Shown here: piece after piece, positions 1 to 7,443 of the stretch | Layout of the letters: every line of letters begins with the position of its first letter | Position numbering within the stretch: position 1 is the stretch's first letter | NCBI GenBank assembly: GCA_003486645.1 | Contig: DNGI01000473.1 | Span: 1-15,995, forward strand | Direction: 5' to 3' | Origin: Cyanobacteria bacterium UBA11370 | Lineage (GTDB): Bacteria; Cyanobacteriota; Cyanobacteriia; Cyanobacteriales; Coleofasciculaceae | Length of the DNA stretch: 15,995 nt | The notes under the pieces: model-generated | Databases searched by the model: none | Told to the model about the DNA's origin: nothing | What the model saw: only the letters and a program-made list of their open reading frames with translations | Translations under genes and position numbers: made by a program

Positions 1-243
1 TTCAACAAGCACTTCAAAAATAGCTGAGATAAGTGGTAATATCATGGCCGGTTGAATAACCTCAAAAAAGAGTGAGGGGGAGAGAGGGAGAGAGGGAGAG
101 AGGGAGACTTTTTATTATGGGTGATTTACCGGACATCATATTACACACAACACGGGTGTTCAACCACCATCAGTAGGGACGCATCGATATGTGCCCTCAA
201 CCTATTTAGCGTGTGTCATTAATTTTATCCAACCCCTCCCCCC
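1..243. other. Left-edge stretch without a supported gene
   Basis: No convincing gene is seen. On the minus strand an ATG at 45-43 opens a frame (MILPLISAIFEVLVE) that runs off the window edge without a stop, so the 5' end of a small hydrophobic protein is possible but cannot be judged from 15 codons. The rest is non-coding and contains a purine-rich tandem repeat. It lies downstream of the sensor kinase, whose stop is at 244. Confidence 0.4.
77..108. repeat. Purine-rich tandem repeat, 8-bp unit
   Basis: Three perfect head-to-tail copies of AGAGAGGG occupy 81-104, flanked by more G/A-only sequence. Related G/A-rich tracts recur at 2583-2613, 9704-9722 and 11280-11303, all in intergenic DNA, so this is a dispersed cyanobacterial intergenic repeat rather than a coding signal. 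Confidence 0.75.
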
Positions 244-2481
244 TCACCCTCTCACTGGCAACGTAACAGTTACCCTCGTACCCACTCCCACTTGACTTTC
301 TACATCGATGCTACCCCCCTGTAAGTCCACACACTGCTTAACAACCCATAATCCCAAACCACTCCCATTAAGGAGACTCATATTACTACCTTGATGAAAC
401 CCATTGAAGAGTAATTTTTTGTCTTTCTCAGGAATTCCAATCCCGCAATCTCGGATGTGAAAAATCACCTGTTCGTCTTGACAAAGTAGCTCTACTTTAA
501 TTTCACTATCATCAGGACAATAGTGCATAGCATTGAGCAATAAATTTGTCAGAGTTCGCCGCAGTAATTTTTCATCCCAAGCGCCAACAGATTGGCATTC
601 ACTCACAAAAACAATCTGGTGTTGGGAGGATGTGCTTTCTTGCAACTCAGCCGTCAGTTCGCGGCAGAATTCAGTTAAATCTAGGGAGGTTGGAGTCAAC
701 CGCACTTCTCTAGTTTGTATCTTTTTAATCAACACCAGGTCATTGAGTAACTGATTGATCCATCTTGCATTCTCTTGAATACGTTGAAGATAATTTGAAT
801 TGTTTTCATCAATCCCTTCTTGATGGTTATTCTCAATGATTTTGGCGTAAGAAAAAATATTGTTGAGTGGGTTACGGAGTTCCTGGGTGACGATTGAGGT
901 AAAGTTAGCAAAGTGAGATTTTAGAGCCGTCAATTCGGCTTCTTTGGCTAGGGCGGCGCTGGCGGCGACGGCGGCTTGTTTTTGCTCAGTGATATCTTTA
1001 AATGTGACAATGGCTGCCATTTCTTCACTGTCACTATCACCAAGGCGAGCTATCGTATATTCAAAGTCTCTCACCCCTTCAACCGTAGTTAAACTGGTTT
1101 CATCCGTAACGAATTGTCCCATTGTCAACACAGTTTCCCGTTGCACATCCAACTGTTCCATCACCTCACCAGGTAAGGTTAACTCTCGCCAGGTTTTACC
1201 AATACACTCATTTTGAGTAAAACCCCAAGCTTTTGCGGCTGCCTGATTTACATAAATGTATTTTCCTGCCCGATCTAATACCCAGAAAAAGTCATTAGAG
1301 TTCGAGAGAATAGTATCCAGCAGTGTCCCTAACTGCTCAACCGATGCTGCCAAATTTTGCGTCGATCGCTCTGGTGGCTTGGCGGTAGCTGTCTCTATTT
1401 TTGCTTCCGTTTCTAACTGTTTAAGCGCGGCTTGTTGCTGTTGAATGGCTTGTTGTTGTTTAATTGCATCCTGCTGTGCAGCTTTGAGTTGCTTTTGCTC
1501 CGTAATATCTTCTAGGATACAAGTAGCATAAACAGGTTCCTCCGCTGTACTGGGCACTAGAGCAATCGTTAGATGTCCCCATTGCATCTCTCCATCGGCA
1601 TTAAACCAATGCTTTTCTAACTGATAGGAACGGCGTTCTCCTGCTATCAATTGATGAAACATTGCCGACTCTACCCCCGGCTTATCTAAATTCATCAACT
1701 CAGGAAAAACTTGCTTTAAGCCTTCCGAATCACACCCTAGCATTTCTGCAAGTGTCCGGTTATTATCAATAAGATAACCCTGGCTATCCACAATTGCTAT
1801 ACCGATGAGCGATCGCTCCACTCGTTCACAAAACAGATGTTTACTCGGCTTTTGGCTTGATTCTCGGTGACGCGCCGCCGTCAAGTCTTCGAGTCGCCAG
1901 CGTAACCCCATCACTTGACTCTGGGAATTCCGAATCGGTGCGACTGTGAACGAAGCCAGAAATGAATCACCACCACGGGGTTGAATCTGAACGGGCCAAT
2001 GATGAATCGATTCTCCTCGTTGTAGCTGACTCAATTTATAATAAAAGTCCCGCCGTTCCTGCGTAGCGACGAACACCACTAAGGATTTGCCAACTAACCG
2101 TTCTGGTGATAAGTTGAGCAACTGAGCAGCGGCTTGGTTGGCTTCGATAATCATTGCTTCCGGATCGGTCACGAAGTACCCATCTGGGGCAAAATTAAAC
2201 AATTCCTGGTAACGCTGGCGTTCGGCATCTATTGCCACACGACTATCGGTTAGCTTTTCATTTTGTTGGCGCAGTTCCTCTGCCGCAAATTGCAACTCTT
2301 GCAGAGAATGGGATAGTTCTGCCAAGCTTGCCATTAATAATTGTTGCGGCTGAGTCGGAAATTCCTCTCCCGTTTGAGAGGCTTCTGGTGGCAGCTTCAG
2401 CAATTCGTGTGCTTTCTGCCACAAGGCTTCTACACGTCTGAGAGATAGTGTGATCTGTTGGTCAAAAGTTTCTTCGGTCAT
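244..2481 (-). CDS. Triple-PAS sensor kinase-like protein lacking the H-box histidine
   Basis: This 745-residue protein has a sensor histidine kinase layout. It begins with a coiled-coil (about 45-92), then PAS 1 (92-205), PAS 2 (218-330), a Gln-rich coiled-coil (330-362), PAS 3 (385-502), a dimerisation helix region (520-590) and a HATPase_c domain (630-743). The ATP-binding boxes look intact: N-box LLLNA with N650, G1 box DCGIGIP (678-684), and G2 box GSGLGLW (706-712). The H-box reads VTQELRNPL, so the residue aligning with the phosphorylated histidine of SHELRTPL is Q533 (codon CAG, plus-strand 883-885). The protein has no transmembrane segment, so it is probably a cytosolic sensor. No response regulator is adjacent. 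It may act as a pseudokinase or heterodimer partner. An unrelated ancestral substitution is as likely as sequencing error, since the frame is otherwise clean. Confidence 0.9.
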   Translation of the reverse strand: MTEETFDQQITLSLRRVEALWQKAHELLKLPPEASQTGEEFPTQPQQLLMASLAELSHSLQELQFAAEELRQQNEKLTDSRVAIDAERQRYQELFNFAPDGYFVTDPEAMIIEANQAAAQLLNLSPERLVGKSLVVFVATQERRDFYYKLSQLQRGESIHHWPVQIQPRGGDSFLASFTVAPIRNSQSQVMGLRWRLEDLTAARHRESSQKPSKHLFCERVERSLIGIAIVDSQGYLIDNNRTLAEMLGCDSEGLKQVFPELMNLDKPGVESAMFHQLIAGERRSYQLEKHWFNADGEMQWGHLTIALVPSTAEEPVYATCILEDITEQKQLKAAQQDAIKQQQAIQQQQAALKQLETEAKIETATAKPPERSTQNLAASVEQLGTLLDTILSNSNDFFWVLDRAGKYIYVNQAAAKAWGFTQNECIGKTWRELTLPGEVMEQLDVQRETVLTMGQFVTDETSLTTVEGVRDFEYTIARLGDSDSEEMAAIVTFKDITEQKQAAVAASAALAKEAELTALKSHFANFTSIVTQELRNPLNNIFSYAKIIENNHQEGIDENNSNYLQRIQENARWINQLLNDLVLIKKIQTREVRLTPTSLDLTEFCRELTAELQESTSSQHQIVFVSECQSVGAWDEKLLRRTLTNLLLNAMHYCPDDSEIKVELLCQDEQVIFHIRDCGIGIPEKDKKLLFNGFHQGSNMSLLNGSGLGLWVVKQCVDLQGGSIDVESQVGVGTRVTVTLPVRG

Positions 2482-2582
2482 TGTCAGTCATAAAATCATG
2501 CACCCTTAGACTCAATATTCTGCACTATTCTCCCGAAGTTGTCCTGTTTATGGCAAGTTGTGTTCAAATTCCGATCTAGTTT

Positions 2583-2613
2583 GAGTGGGGAGACCGGGAG
2601 TGGGAAGTGGGGA
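2583..2613. repeat. Purine-rich intergenic repeat (GGGAGTGGGAAGTGGGGAG type)
   Basis: A G/A-rich tract built from GGGAGT/GGGAAGT/GGGGAG steps lies in the gap between the DUF1517 gene stop and the sensor kinase start. It closely resembles the tracts at 11280-11303 (followed by the same AGATT) and 9704-9722. It is a member of a dispersed intergenic family. Confidence 0.6.
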
Positions 2614-2724
2614 GAGATTTTATTACGGTCAATTATCTAAACCAGACTAACCCCAAAAATCCAAAATCCCAACCGCTTGTCAATAACGGCGGCAATTGTG
2701 GCTTGCTATCGAACGCGATCGCTC

Positions 2725-4164
2725 TCAATAAATCTGAATCATATCTGTATAGTTGGTCAATAACTCATCATCAGTTAAGCGATCTCCTTCCATCTGAGGA
2801 CTCCACAACAGTTCAACCGTTTTCAGATAATCAGACCGAATTGCTGCAACTGTTTCTAAAGCATCCTTAAGGCTTTCTACAGATCGCACATCTTTAAACA
2901 AGGGTTGGTCATCTGCTGTGCCAACGAGTAGCGTTACTACAATATACGCGCCTGGGTCTTTCTCTAAACCCGGAATTACCGCTGCTTTTTGCTTGATTGA
3001 ACCTTTCACATTGGTCAAGGTTTCAGTCGTATATTTACTCCGATCTTGCACAGAAATTTGGTTGAATATCGATTGAGCTTTATCCAGATTAACGCTTTGT
3101 GAGCTAGCTAAAACGTGACTCCAATTACCCGAATTTCGTAGGAGTATTAAAGCAGATTGTTGTAGTAGTTCTAACAACCCTTCAGACGTTTCTGTATCGA
3201 TATCTGTTGTAAGTTCTGAGAGTTGGGATTGCAGATCTGGAGTGTTAGTAAATAGAGCTACCTGTAATTTACTAACGGTCACAATATCATTATCTAACTC
3301 ATTAGTAGTGTTACGAGAGCGTAGCTTCTTCAGAATGAAATACACAGCAAAGAAAAGACCAGTACCTAATAACAAAAGAATCAAGAACGTCCAAAATACA
3401 TTAGCTGAGTTGCTCGAAGTAGCAGAAGAGCTAGAATTGGGATCACGTGGAACAGTTGGATTAGATGTTGAGCTTGCTGGTGCAGAATTTGGAGCGGTTT
3501 GATTGGGAGCGATCGTTGAGTTTGAACCTGCGGTTGCAGGATTTGGGACTGTTTGATTGCGATTGAAATCGTCGTCATCATTTTCGATTTCAATGTCAAT
3601 ATCAATATGTCTCGGTACAGTTACTGGCTTTGGTTTTACTGAACTACTCGGTTGAGTTGGAGAGTAAGTCGGTTGTGGGGAATTCGTGTTAGTTTTAGCA
3701 GGGACACGACTAGGAGACGTAACGGGTTTCTGAGATGCAGCAGGTTTCTGGAAAGTACCGCCGCTAGCACGTCCGCCAGTTGTTCCAGTAGTGGAACGGT
3801 GACTAGGAGACGTGGAATTTACACCAGAGGTAGGTTTTGTTGATGAACTGCTACTGCTACTCGTGGGACGGCTAGAACTGCTGGAACTGCTGGAACTTCG
3901 GGAACTGCTAGAACTGCTAGAACTGCTGGAACTTCGGGAACTGCTCGAACTACTCGAACTACTCGAACTACTCGAACTACTCGAACTACTCGAACTTCGG
4001 GAACCGGAACCTGACGATGATCCGCCACTCCTAGCAAACGCTTCGTTATTGATATCGAACTGGGCGACTGAATTACGGCTAGGTAGCTGAATATCGACAC
4101 TATTGATTAAGCCGAAAGCAAGCGCTGTAGCAAACAGAAACTTAACGTTGATTTTTGTTAACAT
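2725..4164 (-). CDS. Serine-rich, membrane-anchored DUF1517 protein
   Basis: This is a 479-residue protein with a Sec-type N-terminal signal or anchor (about 1-22). It continues with a very long Ser tract broken by single Arg residues (47-109), a Pro/Thr/Ser-rich linker (110-250), and an acidic patch with four consecutive Asp (about 187-200). One transmembrane helix (256-278, VFWTFLILLLLGTGLFFAVY) is followed by basic residues, and then the C-terminal DUF1517 domain (about 296-460, including KLQVALF, TSEGLLELLQQSALILLR and YIVVTLLVGT). DUF1517 is found in cyanobacteria and plastid-bearing plants; its biochemical role is not established to my knowledge. The predicted topology puts the Ser-rich part outside and the DUF domain in the cytosol. 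The start at 4164 has a GAGG ribosome-binding site about 8 bases upstream. The gene shares its direction with the sensor kinase 243 bp downstream. Confidence 0.87.
   Translation of the reverse strand: MLTKINVKFLFATALAFGLINSVDIQLPSRNSVAQFDINNEAFARSGGSSSGSGSRSSSSSSSSSSSSSSSSSSSSRSSSSSSSSSSSRSSSSSSSSSRPTSSSSSSSTKPTSGVNSTSPSHRSTTGTTGGRASGGTFQKPAASQKPVTSPSRVPAKTNTNSPQPTYSPTQPSSSVKPKPVTVPRHIDIDIEIENDDDDFNRNQTVPNPATAGSNSTIAPNQTAPNSAPASSTSNPTVPRDPNSSSSATSSNSANVFWTFLILLLLGTGLFFAVYFILKKLRSRNTTNELDNDIVTVSKLQVALFTNTPDLQSQLSELTTDIDTETSEGLLELLQQSALILLRNSGNWSHVLASSQSVNLDKAQSIFNQISVQDRSKYTTETLTNVKGSIKQKAAVIPGLEKDPGAYIVVTLLVGTADDQPLFKDVRSVESLKDALETVAAIRSDYLKTVELLWSPQMEGDRLTDDELLTNYTDMIQIY
3867..4000 (-). repeat. 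In-gene 9-bp tandem repeat encoding poly-serine
   Basis: Five perfect copies of CGAACTACT (plus strand) run 3946-3990 with a sixth variant at 3991-3999. Diverged copies of related 9-mers (GAACTGCTG/GAACTGCTA) fill 3867-3945. Read on the minus strand the unit is AGT AGT TCG, three serines, so copy-number changes keep the frame. This makes the Ser tract of the DUF1517 protein a likely length-variable region. Confidence 0.85.
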
Positions 4165-4227
4165 TTCAAGACCTCAGAAAGCAGGCTGGTGAGTTGAAGG
4201 GTCAAGTTAGACCTAAGTTCAACCTAG

Positions 4228-4347
4228 CTTTTGAGCGTCCAAAGTGTCGAGTCTGTTTACAAGTCTCAAAAAGTCTTTATCCGCCATATCCTAACTCATG
4301 GGGAATATGATACACAAAACTGGAAAAATGACGAGTGGTTCACGTAG
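4228..4347 (+). pseudogene. higB: Relic of a HigB-type toxin (C-terminal fragment only)
   Basis: A frame that opens after TAG at 4225 and ends at TAG 4345 translates to ...YKSQKVFIRHILTHGEYD TQNWKNDEWFT. From about 4255 this matches the C-terminal end of HigB/RelE-type toxins, whose signature is V(F/Y)IR-x-(I/V)-x-THxEYD. The first roughly two thirds of the toxin is absent: there is no plausible start, a stop lies at 4225, and the DUF1517 gene begins only 61 bp to the left. The relic overlaps the start of the antitoxin gene in another frame, which is the usual higB-higA arrangement. It therefore marks a truncated operon rather than a chance match. The leftmost 9 codons show no clear similarity and may be unrelated DNA. 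Confidence 0.75.
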
Positions 4348-4750
4348 CCCTAGCACTTATATTGAATTACTTACAAGATTTCCTCCTCGCCCAATCAGTT
4401 GTGAAGAAGAATTACTAGCTACCCAGCAAGTTATTGATTCCTTGATTGACCGCGGCGAGTTAACACCGGATGAACAAGATTATCTTAATGTTTTAGGTAC
4501 TCTAGTCTACGAGTACGAACAACTTCATCATCAAGCTATACCTGATATTCATGGTGTAGAGTTAATCAAAGCGATGCTAGCTGAATTTGAGTTGCGGCAA
4601 AAAGACTTGGTTCCTATTTTTAAAACAGAGTCTATTGTGTCTGCTATATTGAACGGTCAGCGTCAACTCACAGCTACCCACATTCGTAAACTTGCTGATT
4701 TTTTTCATGTTTCTCCTGCTGCTTTTTTTGAGTCTTCTAAAGAGGGTTGA
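4328..4750 (+). CDS. higA: HigA-type antitoxin, HTH regulator (toxin partner truncated)
   Basis: A 140-residue protein if started at ATG 4328. The same frame can be extended to ATG 4298, but those ten codons lie inside the HigB relic, and the 4328 start overlaps the toxin's last codons as is normal for higBA. The N-terminal part (EEELLATQQVIDSLIDRGELTPDEQDYLNVLGTLVYEYE, about 23-62) is typical of COG5499 antitoxins. It is followed by a C-terminal HTH (about 75-135: LRQKDLVPIF, SAILNGQRQLTATHIRKLADFFHVSPAAFF). The family neutralises HigB mRNA interferases and represses its own operon. Here the toxin is reduced to a fragment, so HigA is a solitary regulator whose own promoter was probably lost with the 5' part of higB. 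The ribosome-binding site before 4328 is weak (TGGAAAA). Confidence 0.8.
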   Translation: MTSGSRSPSTYIELLTRFPPRPISCEEELLATQQVIDSLIDRGELTPDEQDYLNVLGTLVYEYEQLHHQAIPDIHGVELIKAMLAEFELRQKDLVPIFKTESIVSAILNGQRQLTATHIRKLADFFHVSPAAFFESSKEG

Positions 4751-4775
4751 GTAAGGGTTGTATGAGGTTACAATT

Positions 4776-5351
4776 CTACCCCAGCGTGTCGATAACTGCC
4801 TCAAGAGCGGTTCCTTGCTCTGCTGAGAGTAAGCCCGGCACTTGCCAAAATTTGTTACCGCAAGCCGCTAAAAATTGACTTAAGAAATTTTCTAGGGAAT
4901 TTGCGGCAAAATACCATTCTTCACGGGAATCTAAGGGTAGTGCAATCATCACGTTGCCGAAGTCTGGGGAAGCCGCATCGCACCTTAGTACTATCAGATC
5001 AGCATCACCGAGGAACTCTCCAATAATCAAGTCTCCTGGACGGAAATCTTCTTTTCTTTGAGCAATTCGCTTTTCTTGCTCGGTAATAACTTGGTTTGCT
5101 GACCATAATATCAGACCCCACTGTCCATAATTCACGTCTTCAAACAGACGTAAGCCTGATGTTTGATACCAGAGGTTTGTAATAGACAAAGGTAAGATAA
5201 TTCCGAGTTTCTCTTTAAATGCCTTTTGATCCCAAGGTTGGGGTGGTAAAACCTGAGAGTGCATTGGCATTGCGATCGATACATCTGGACAATCGACAAC
5301 GCTTATGGATTCAATGGTATGAATTAACTTTTCGATGTCTTGCTCGTTCAT
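4776..5351 (-). CDS. SUKH (SMI1/KNR4) family immunity protein
   Basis: This is a 191-residue protein with the SMI1/KNR4 (SUKH) fold signature. It has the helix-turn start LGIILPLSITNLWYQTSGLRLF (49-70), the conserved YGQWGLILW strand region (75-83), the GDLIIGEFLGDADLIVL stretch (106-122) and a C-terminal SLENFLSQFL helix. SUKH proteins are the commonest immunity proteins of bacterial polymorphic toxin systems and typically neutralise nucleases of HNH/EndoVII type. It lies 9 bp downstream of, and on the same strand as, an HNH toxin domain, which strongly suggests a toxin-immunity pair in one operon. The protein is probably cytosolic: no signal or transmembrane segment is seen. Confidence 0.85.
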   Translation of the reverse strand: MNEQDIEKLIHTIESISVVDCPDVSIAMPMHSQVLPPQPWDQKAFKEKLGIILPLSITNLWYQTSGLRLFEDVNYGQWGLILWSANQVITEQEKRIAQRKEDFRPGDLIIGEFLGDADLIVLRCDAASPDFGNVMIALPLDSREEWYFAANSLENFLSQFLAACGNKFWQVPGLLSAEQGTALEAVIDTLG

Positions 5352-5360
5352 AGTTGGTTG

Positions 5361-5675
5361 CTACCAGTCCCGCCAGAAGGCATTGAATTCATCGATGTGA
5401 ACCTGTCTCAAAACCGGAACAAGATTGTCGAAATCGTTTGTTCCACCATATTCTCTGGGTTTTATGTGGTGAATATCGTATAGGTTCCAGCCTCCGGGAG
5501 GGGTGTCGTAACCTCTGCGATACCATTCGGCAATATACTCCCCACGCTCTTTTCTTCCCCACGCCACTCTGTCAGACTTGGGAACTTTAACTAAATCCCC
5601 AGTTGCAAAAGGGATGGGGTTGTTTGTTCTTGGGTCAATTACAGAGGGATAGGGTTTGCCAGCTCGGTTCACCAT
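5361..5675 (-). CDS. Stand-alone HNH nuclease toxin domain
   Basis: At 104 residues this is essentially just an HNH nuclease module. It has RVAWGRKERGEYIAEWYRRGYDTPPGGW (36-63), then the catalytic core YDIHHIKPREYGGTNDFDNLVPV (66-88) with H69/H70 and N84, and the third histidine H93 (QVHIDEFNAFW). This matches the C-terminal toxin tips of large polymorphic toxins (LXG, Rhs/YD or similar carriers) rather than a restriction HNH enzyme. Here an in-frame TAA at plus-strand 5694-5696 lies only six codons upstream, so no delivery domain is attached. The next gene on the same strand is a SUKH immunity gene. It could be an orphan toxin cassette used for recombination into a full-length toxin elsewhere, or the remnant of one. 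Catalytic residues look intact. Confidence 0.83.
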   Translation of the reverse strand: MVNRAGKPYPSVIDPRTNNPIPFATGDLVKVPKSDRVAWGRKERGEYIAEWYRRGYDTPPGGWNLYDIHHIKPREYGGTNDFDNLVPVLRQVHIDEFNAFWRDW

Positions 5676-5753
5676 ATTGATAGCATACCTAAATTATTAC
5701 AGCCTAATCTTAAGGGGGAGTATTATGGTCTTGGAAGGTTGAAAGTATTCCAT

Positions 5754-5778
5754 CGGTTGAATTTCAACGGTTGAATTT
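5754..5778. promoter_or_regulatory. Direct repeat before the HTH-pentapeptide gene
   Basis: Two perfect copies of CGGTTGAATTT (5754-5764 and 5768-5778) lie 14 bp apart, ending 3 bp before ATG 5782. The sequence between them forms a small TTGAATTTCAA palindrome. The gene that follows encodes an XRE-type HTH, so this could be its autoregulatory operator, placed in the divergent gap with the HNH toxin gene. No ribosome-binding site is visible, since the repeat occupies that position. The role is inferred. Confidence 0.4.
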
Positions 5779-5781
5779 TAG

Positions 5782-6969
5782 ATGTACAAGCCTAAAGAAG
5801 CTAAGTTATTTGGAGCGGTTCTAAAACAATTACTGCATGAAAAAGGACTGAGTGATCGACAATTTGCCAAACAAGCTGGACTAGAACAGAGCTACGTGAG
5901 TAAGCTTCTCAATCCCAAGCCAGGAAAGGAAATTGCAGAACCTAGAATAAAAACACGTCAGAAACTTGCTAAAGGCTTAGGAATTACAGAACAAGAGTTA
6001 TTAGAAGAAATTGATCGATACAGTGACTTGGAAGCCGCAAAAACAACGCCCGATACTCCTGATTTAGCTGAACGTGAAGAGGCGATCGCCAAGCCGTACC
6101 AAGAAACTATAGAGAGTGATGCTGGTTCAATTGAAGAGCGTTATTTGAGGGCAACTAACAATTTTGACAATCTAGAACCCCTTGAGCGTAAAAGTAGAAT
6201 TCAAGTGCTGGAAGAAATTGCTAGTAATCGAGATTTTCCAAGATACCACTGGAAAGTTATGGAATTCTTGGCTGATTTTGTTAGAAGAAAAGCTCCTTGG
6301 AAAGAAGAAGAGGAAGGAGAGCGATCGCAAAAAATTACCGCAGATATCCAAGCAGCGCTTACCGTTATAGGGCGGCGGGACATAGAAAAAGATCCGGCGA
6401 ATCAGAGACTAGATTTAAGCAAAGTAGATATTGCAAGTGCAGACCTAAAGGAAGCTAAGTTGCAAGGGGTATTCCTTTATGAATCTAACCTACAGAATGC
6501 GAACCTTATTGGTGCCAATTTGCAAAAAGTAAACCTCAGAAAAACTAATCTAAAAGAGGCTTGGCTTGATTCAACCAATCTTCAAAGGGCAAGGCTTGAT
6601 CAAGCTGACCTACAAAAGGCAAAGCTTAGTTTAAGTAACTTACAACGAGCAACCCTCAATCGGGCTAACCTGCAAAGAGCAGATCTTAGTGTAGCCGACT
6701 TAAAAGGGGCAGACCTTGATCGAGCCGACTTACTTTGTGCAAACCTTAATGGAGCTAACTTACAAGGGGCGTACCTTAATGGAGCCAATTTGCGGGGGGC
6801 AAAACTCTATTCAGCAAATTTACAAGGGGCATATTTCTATAAAGCCAGCCTACAAGGAGCAGATTTTTCGGGAGCTACAAACCTGACACAACGCCAGATA
6901 GAATTAGCACAAGGAGATAGGACAACGATCCTGCCGGAATATCTTGTAACACCAGCAGATTGGATTTAA
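5782..6969 (+). CDS. XRE-type HTH / pentapeptide-repeat protein
   Basis: This 395-residue protein has three parts. An N-terminal XRE/Cro-like HTH (about 8-72: GLSDRQFAKQAGLEQSYVSKLL... KLAKGLGI) is followed by a middle helical segment (120-200) with FPRYHWKVMEFLADFVRRKAPW and ITADIQAALTVIGRRD. Many cyanobacterial pentapeptide proteins carry this middle segment next to their repeats. The last part (about 208-367) has roughly thirty pentapeptides of A(D/N)LXX type (for example ANLQGAYLNGANLRGAKLYS), predicted to form a right-handed quadrilateral beta helix. The HTH indicates DNA binding, and the repeat rod probably serves protein contact or DNA mimicry. The combination suggests a regulator with a scaffold arm rather than a plain pentapeptide protein. 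It is divergent from the HNH/SUKH toxin pair, which it might regulate, but that is only suggested by position. Confidence 0.88.
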   Translation: MYKPKEAKLFGAVLKQLLHEKGLSDRQFAKQAGLEQSYVSKLLNPKPGKEIAEPRIKTRQKLAKGLGITEQELLEEIDRYSDLEAAKTTPDTPDLAEREEAIAKPYQETIESDAGSIEERYLRATNNFDNLEPLERKSRIQVLEEIASNRDFPRYHWKVMEFLADFVRRKAPWKEEEEGERSQKITADIQAALTVIGRRDIEKDPANQRLDLSKVDIASADLKEAKLQGVFLYESNLQNANLIGANLQKVNLRKTNLKEAWLDSTNLQRARLDQADLQKAKLSLSNLQRATLNRANLQRADLSVADLKGADLDRADLLCANLNGANLQGAYLNGANLRGAKLYSANLQGAYFYKASLQGADFSGATNLTQRQIELAQGDRTTILPEYLVTPADWI

Positions 6970-7075
6970 ATCGAATGTATTTTGGTTTTCTAGCGAGAGC
7001 GAGCTGCGTTTTGTCGCAACACTTGGCTATCGCGGCGATGCCAAATCATCAGGTTGCGATCGCTCTCTTGTGTAA

Positions 7076-7231
7076 TCATTCTCCACAGAGTCTCAGCACA
7101 TCATCAATAATCTTATCAGTCAACCACATTCCTTGACTCCGAAGCATGGCGATAACTGGCGCAACCGATGGTAAATAACCTAACTGTTTCGCTTTGACCA
7201 ATGTGTTAACGATGATTAGAGTTTCAGGCAT
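7076..7231 (-). pseudogene. DUF3368 (PIN-like) toxin with a large internal deletion
   Basis: A 51-codon frame starts MPETLIIVNT and passes directly into LVKAKQLGYLPSVAPVIAMLRSQGMW, ending LCGE. The first ten residues match the beginning of DUF3368 PIN-family toxins (MPET-I-SNTSP), and the remainder matches their last 40 or so residues. The middle, roughly 100 residues carrying most PIN catalytic acids, is missing, with the junction in frame between T10 and L11. The expected N-terminal NTSP motif is cut within the NT. Its start overlaps the end of the antitoxin relic by 8 bp (ATGCCTGA), preserving the normal UPF0175-DUF3368 operon layout. It is almost certainly non-functional as a nuclease. 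Confidence 0.78.
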
Positions 7232-7379
7232 TGTTGATATCACGTTCTAATTCTTCTGTTGTTAAGGACAAGGGAGATACTTGATAACGTCCTAGTAACA
7301 TCAAGAATTCGACTCGTGAGATTCCAGCTAATTGAGCGGCACGTCCGGATGAGAGTTTTTCGAGTTCAAAGAGAGGGAT
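7224..7379 (-). pseudogene. UPF0175 antitoxin, N-terminally truncated
   Basis: The minus strand reads IPLFELEKLSSGRAAQLAG ISRVEFLMLLGRYQVSPLSLTTEEL...INNA and stops at 7224. This is the C-terminal half of UPF0175-family antitoxins (LFELGKLSSGRAAQLAG, SRVEFL..LGRYGVSP), including its HTH-like segment. An in-frame TAG (plus-strand 7380-7382) sits immediately before the isoleucine and no start codon precedes it, so about the first 30-40 residues of a typical member are missing. The lost portion would lie where the promoter of the NucS-like gene now begins, which suggests that acquisition of the rightward neighbour removed it. Confidence 0.78.
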
Positions 7380-7443
7380 CTAAAAAACGTAAGATGTGAG
7401 ATATTAAAATAGAAGAAATAACTTTTTTATATATAGCACTAGC

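Noticed and set aside
3812..4100. Open frames on both strands with Leu/Glu-rich or Val/Arg/Ala-rich repeats opposite the serine tract
   Set aside because: They are products of the 9-bp repeat read in other frames; only the DUF1517 frame has a signal peptide, a transmembrane helix and a known domain.
4298..4327. Upstream start (MGNMIHKTGK) for HigA
   Set aside because: These codons are the HigB relic read in another frame; the start at 4328 matches the usual higB-higA overlap.
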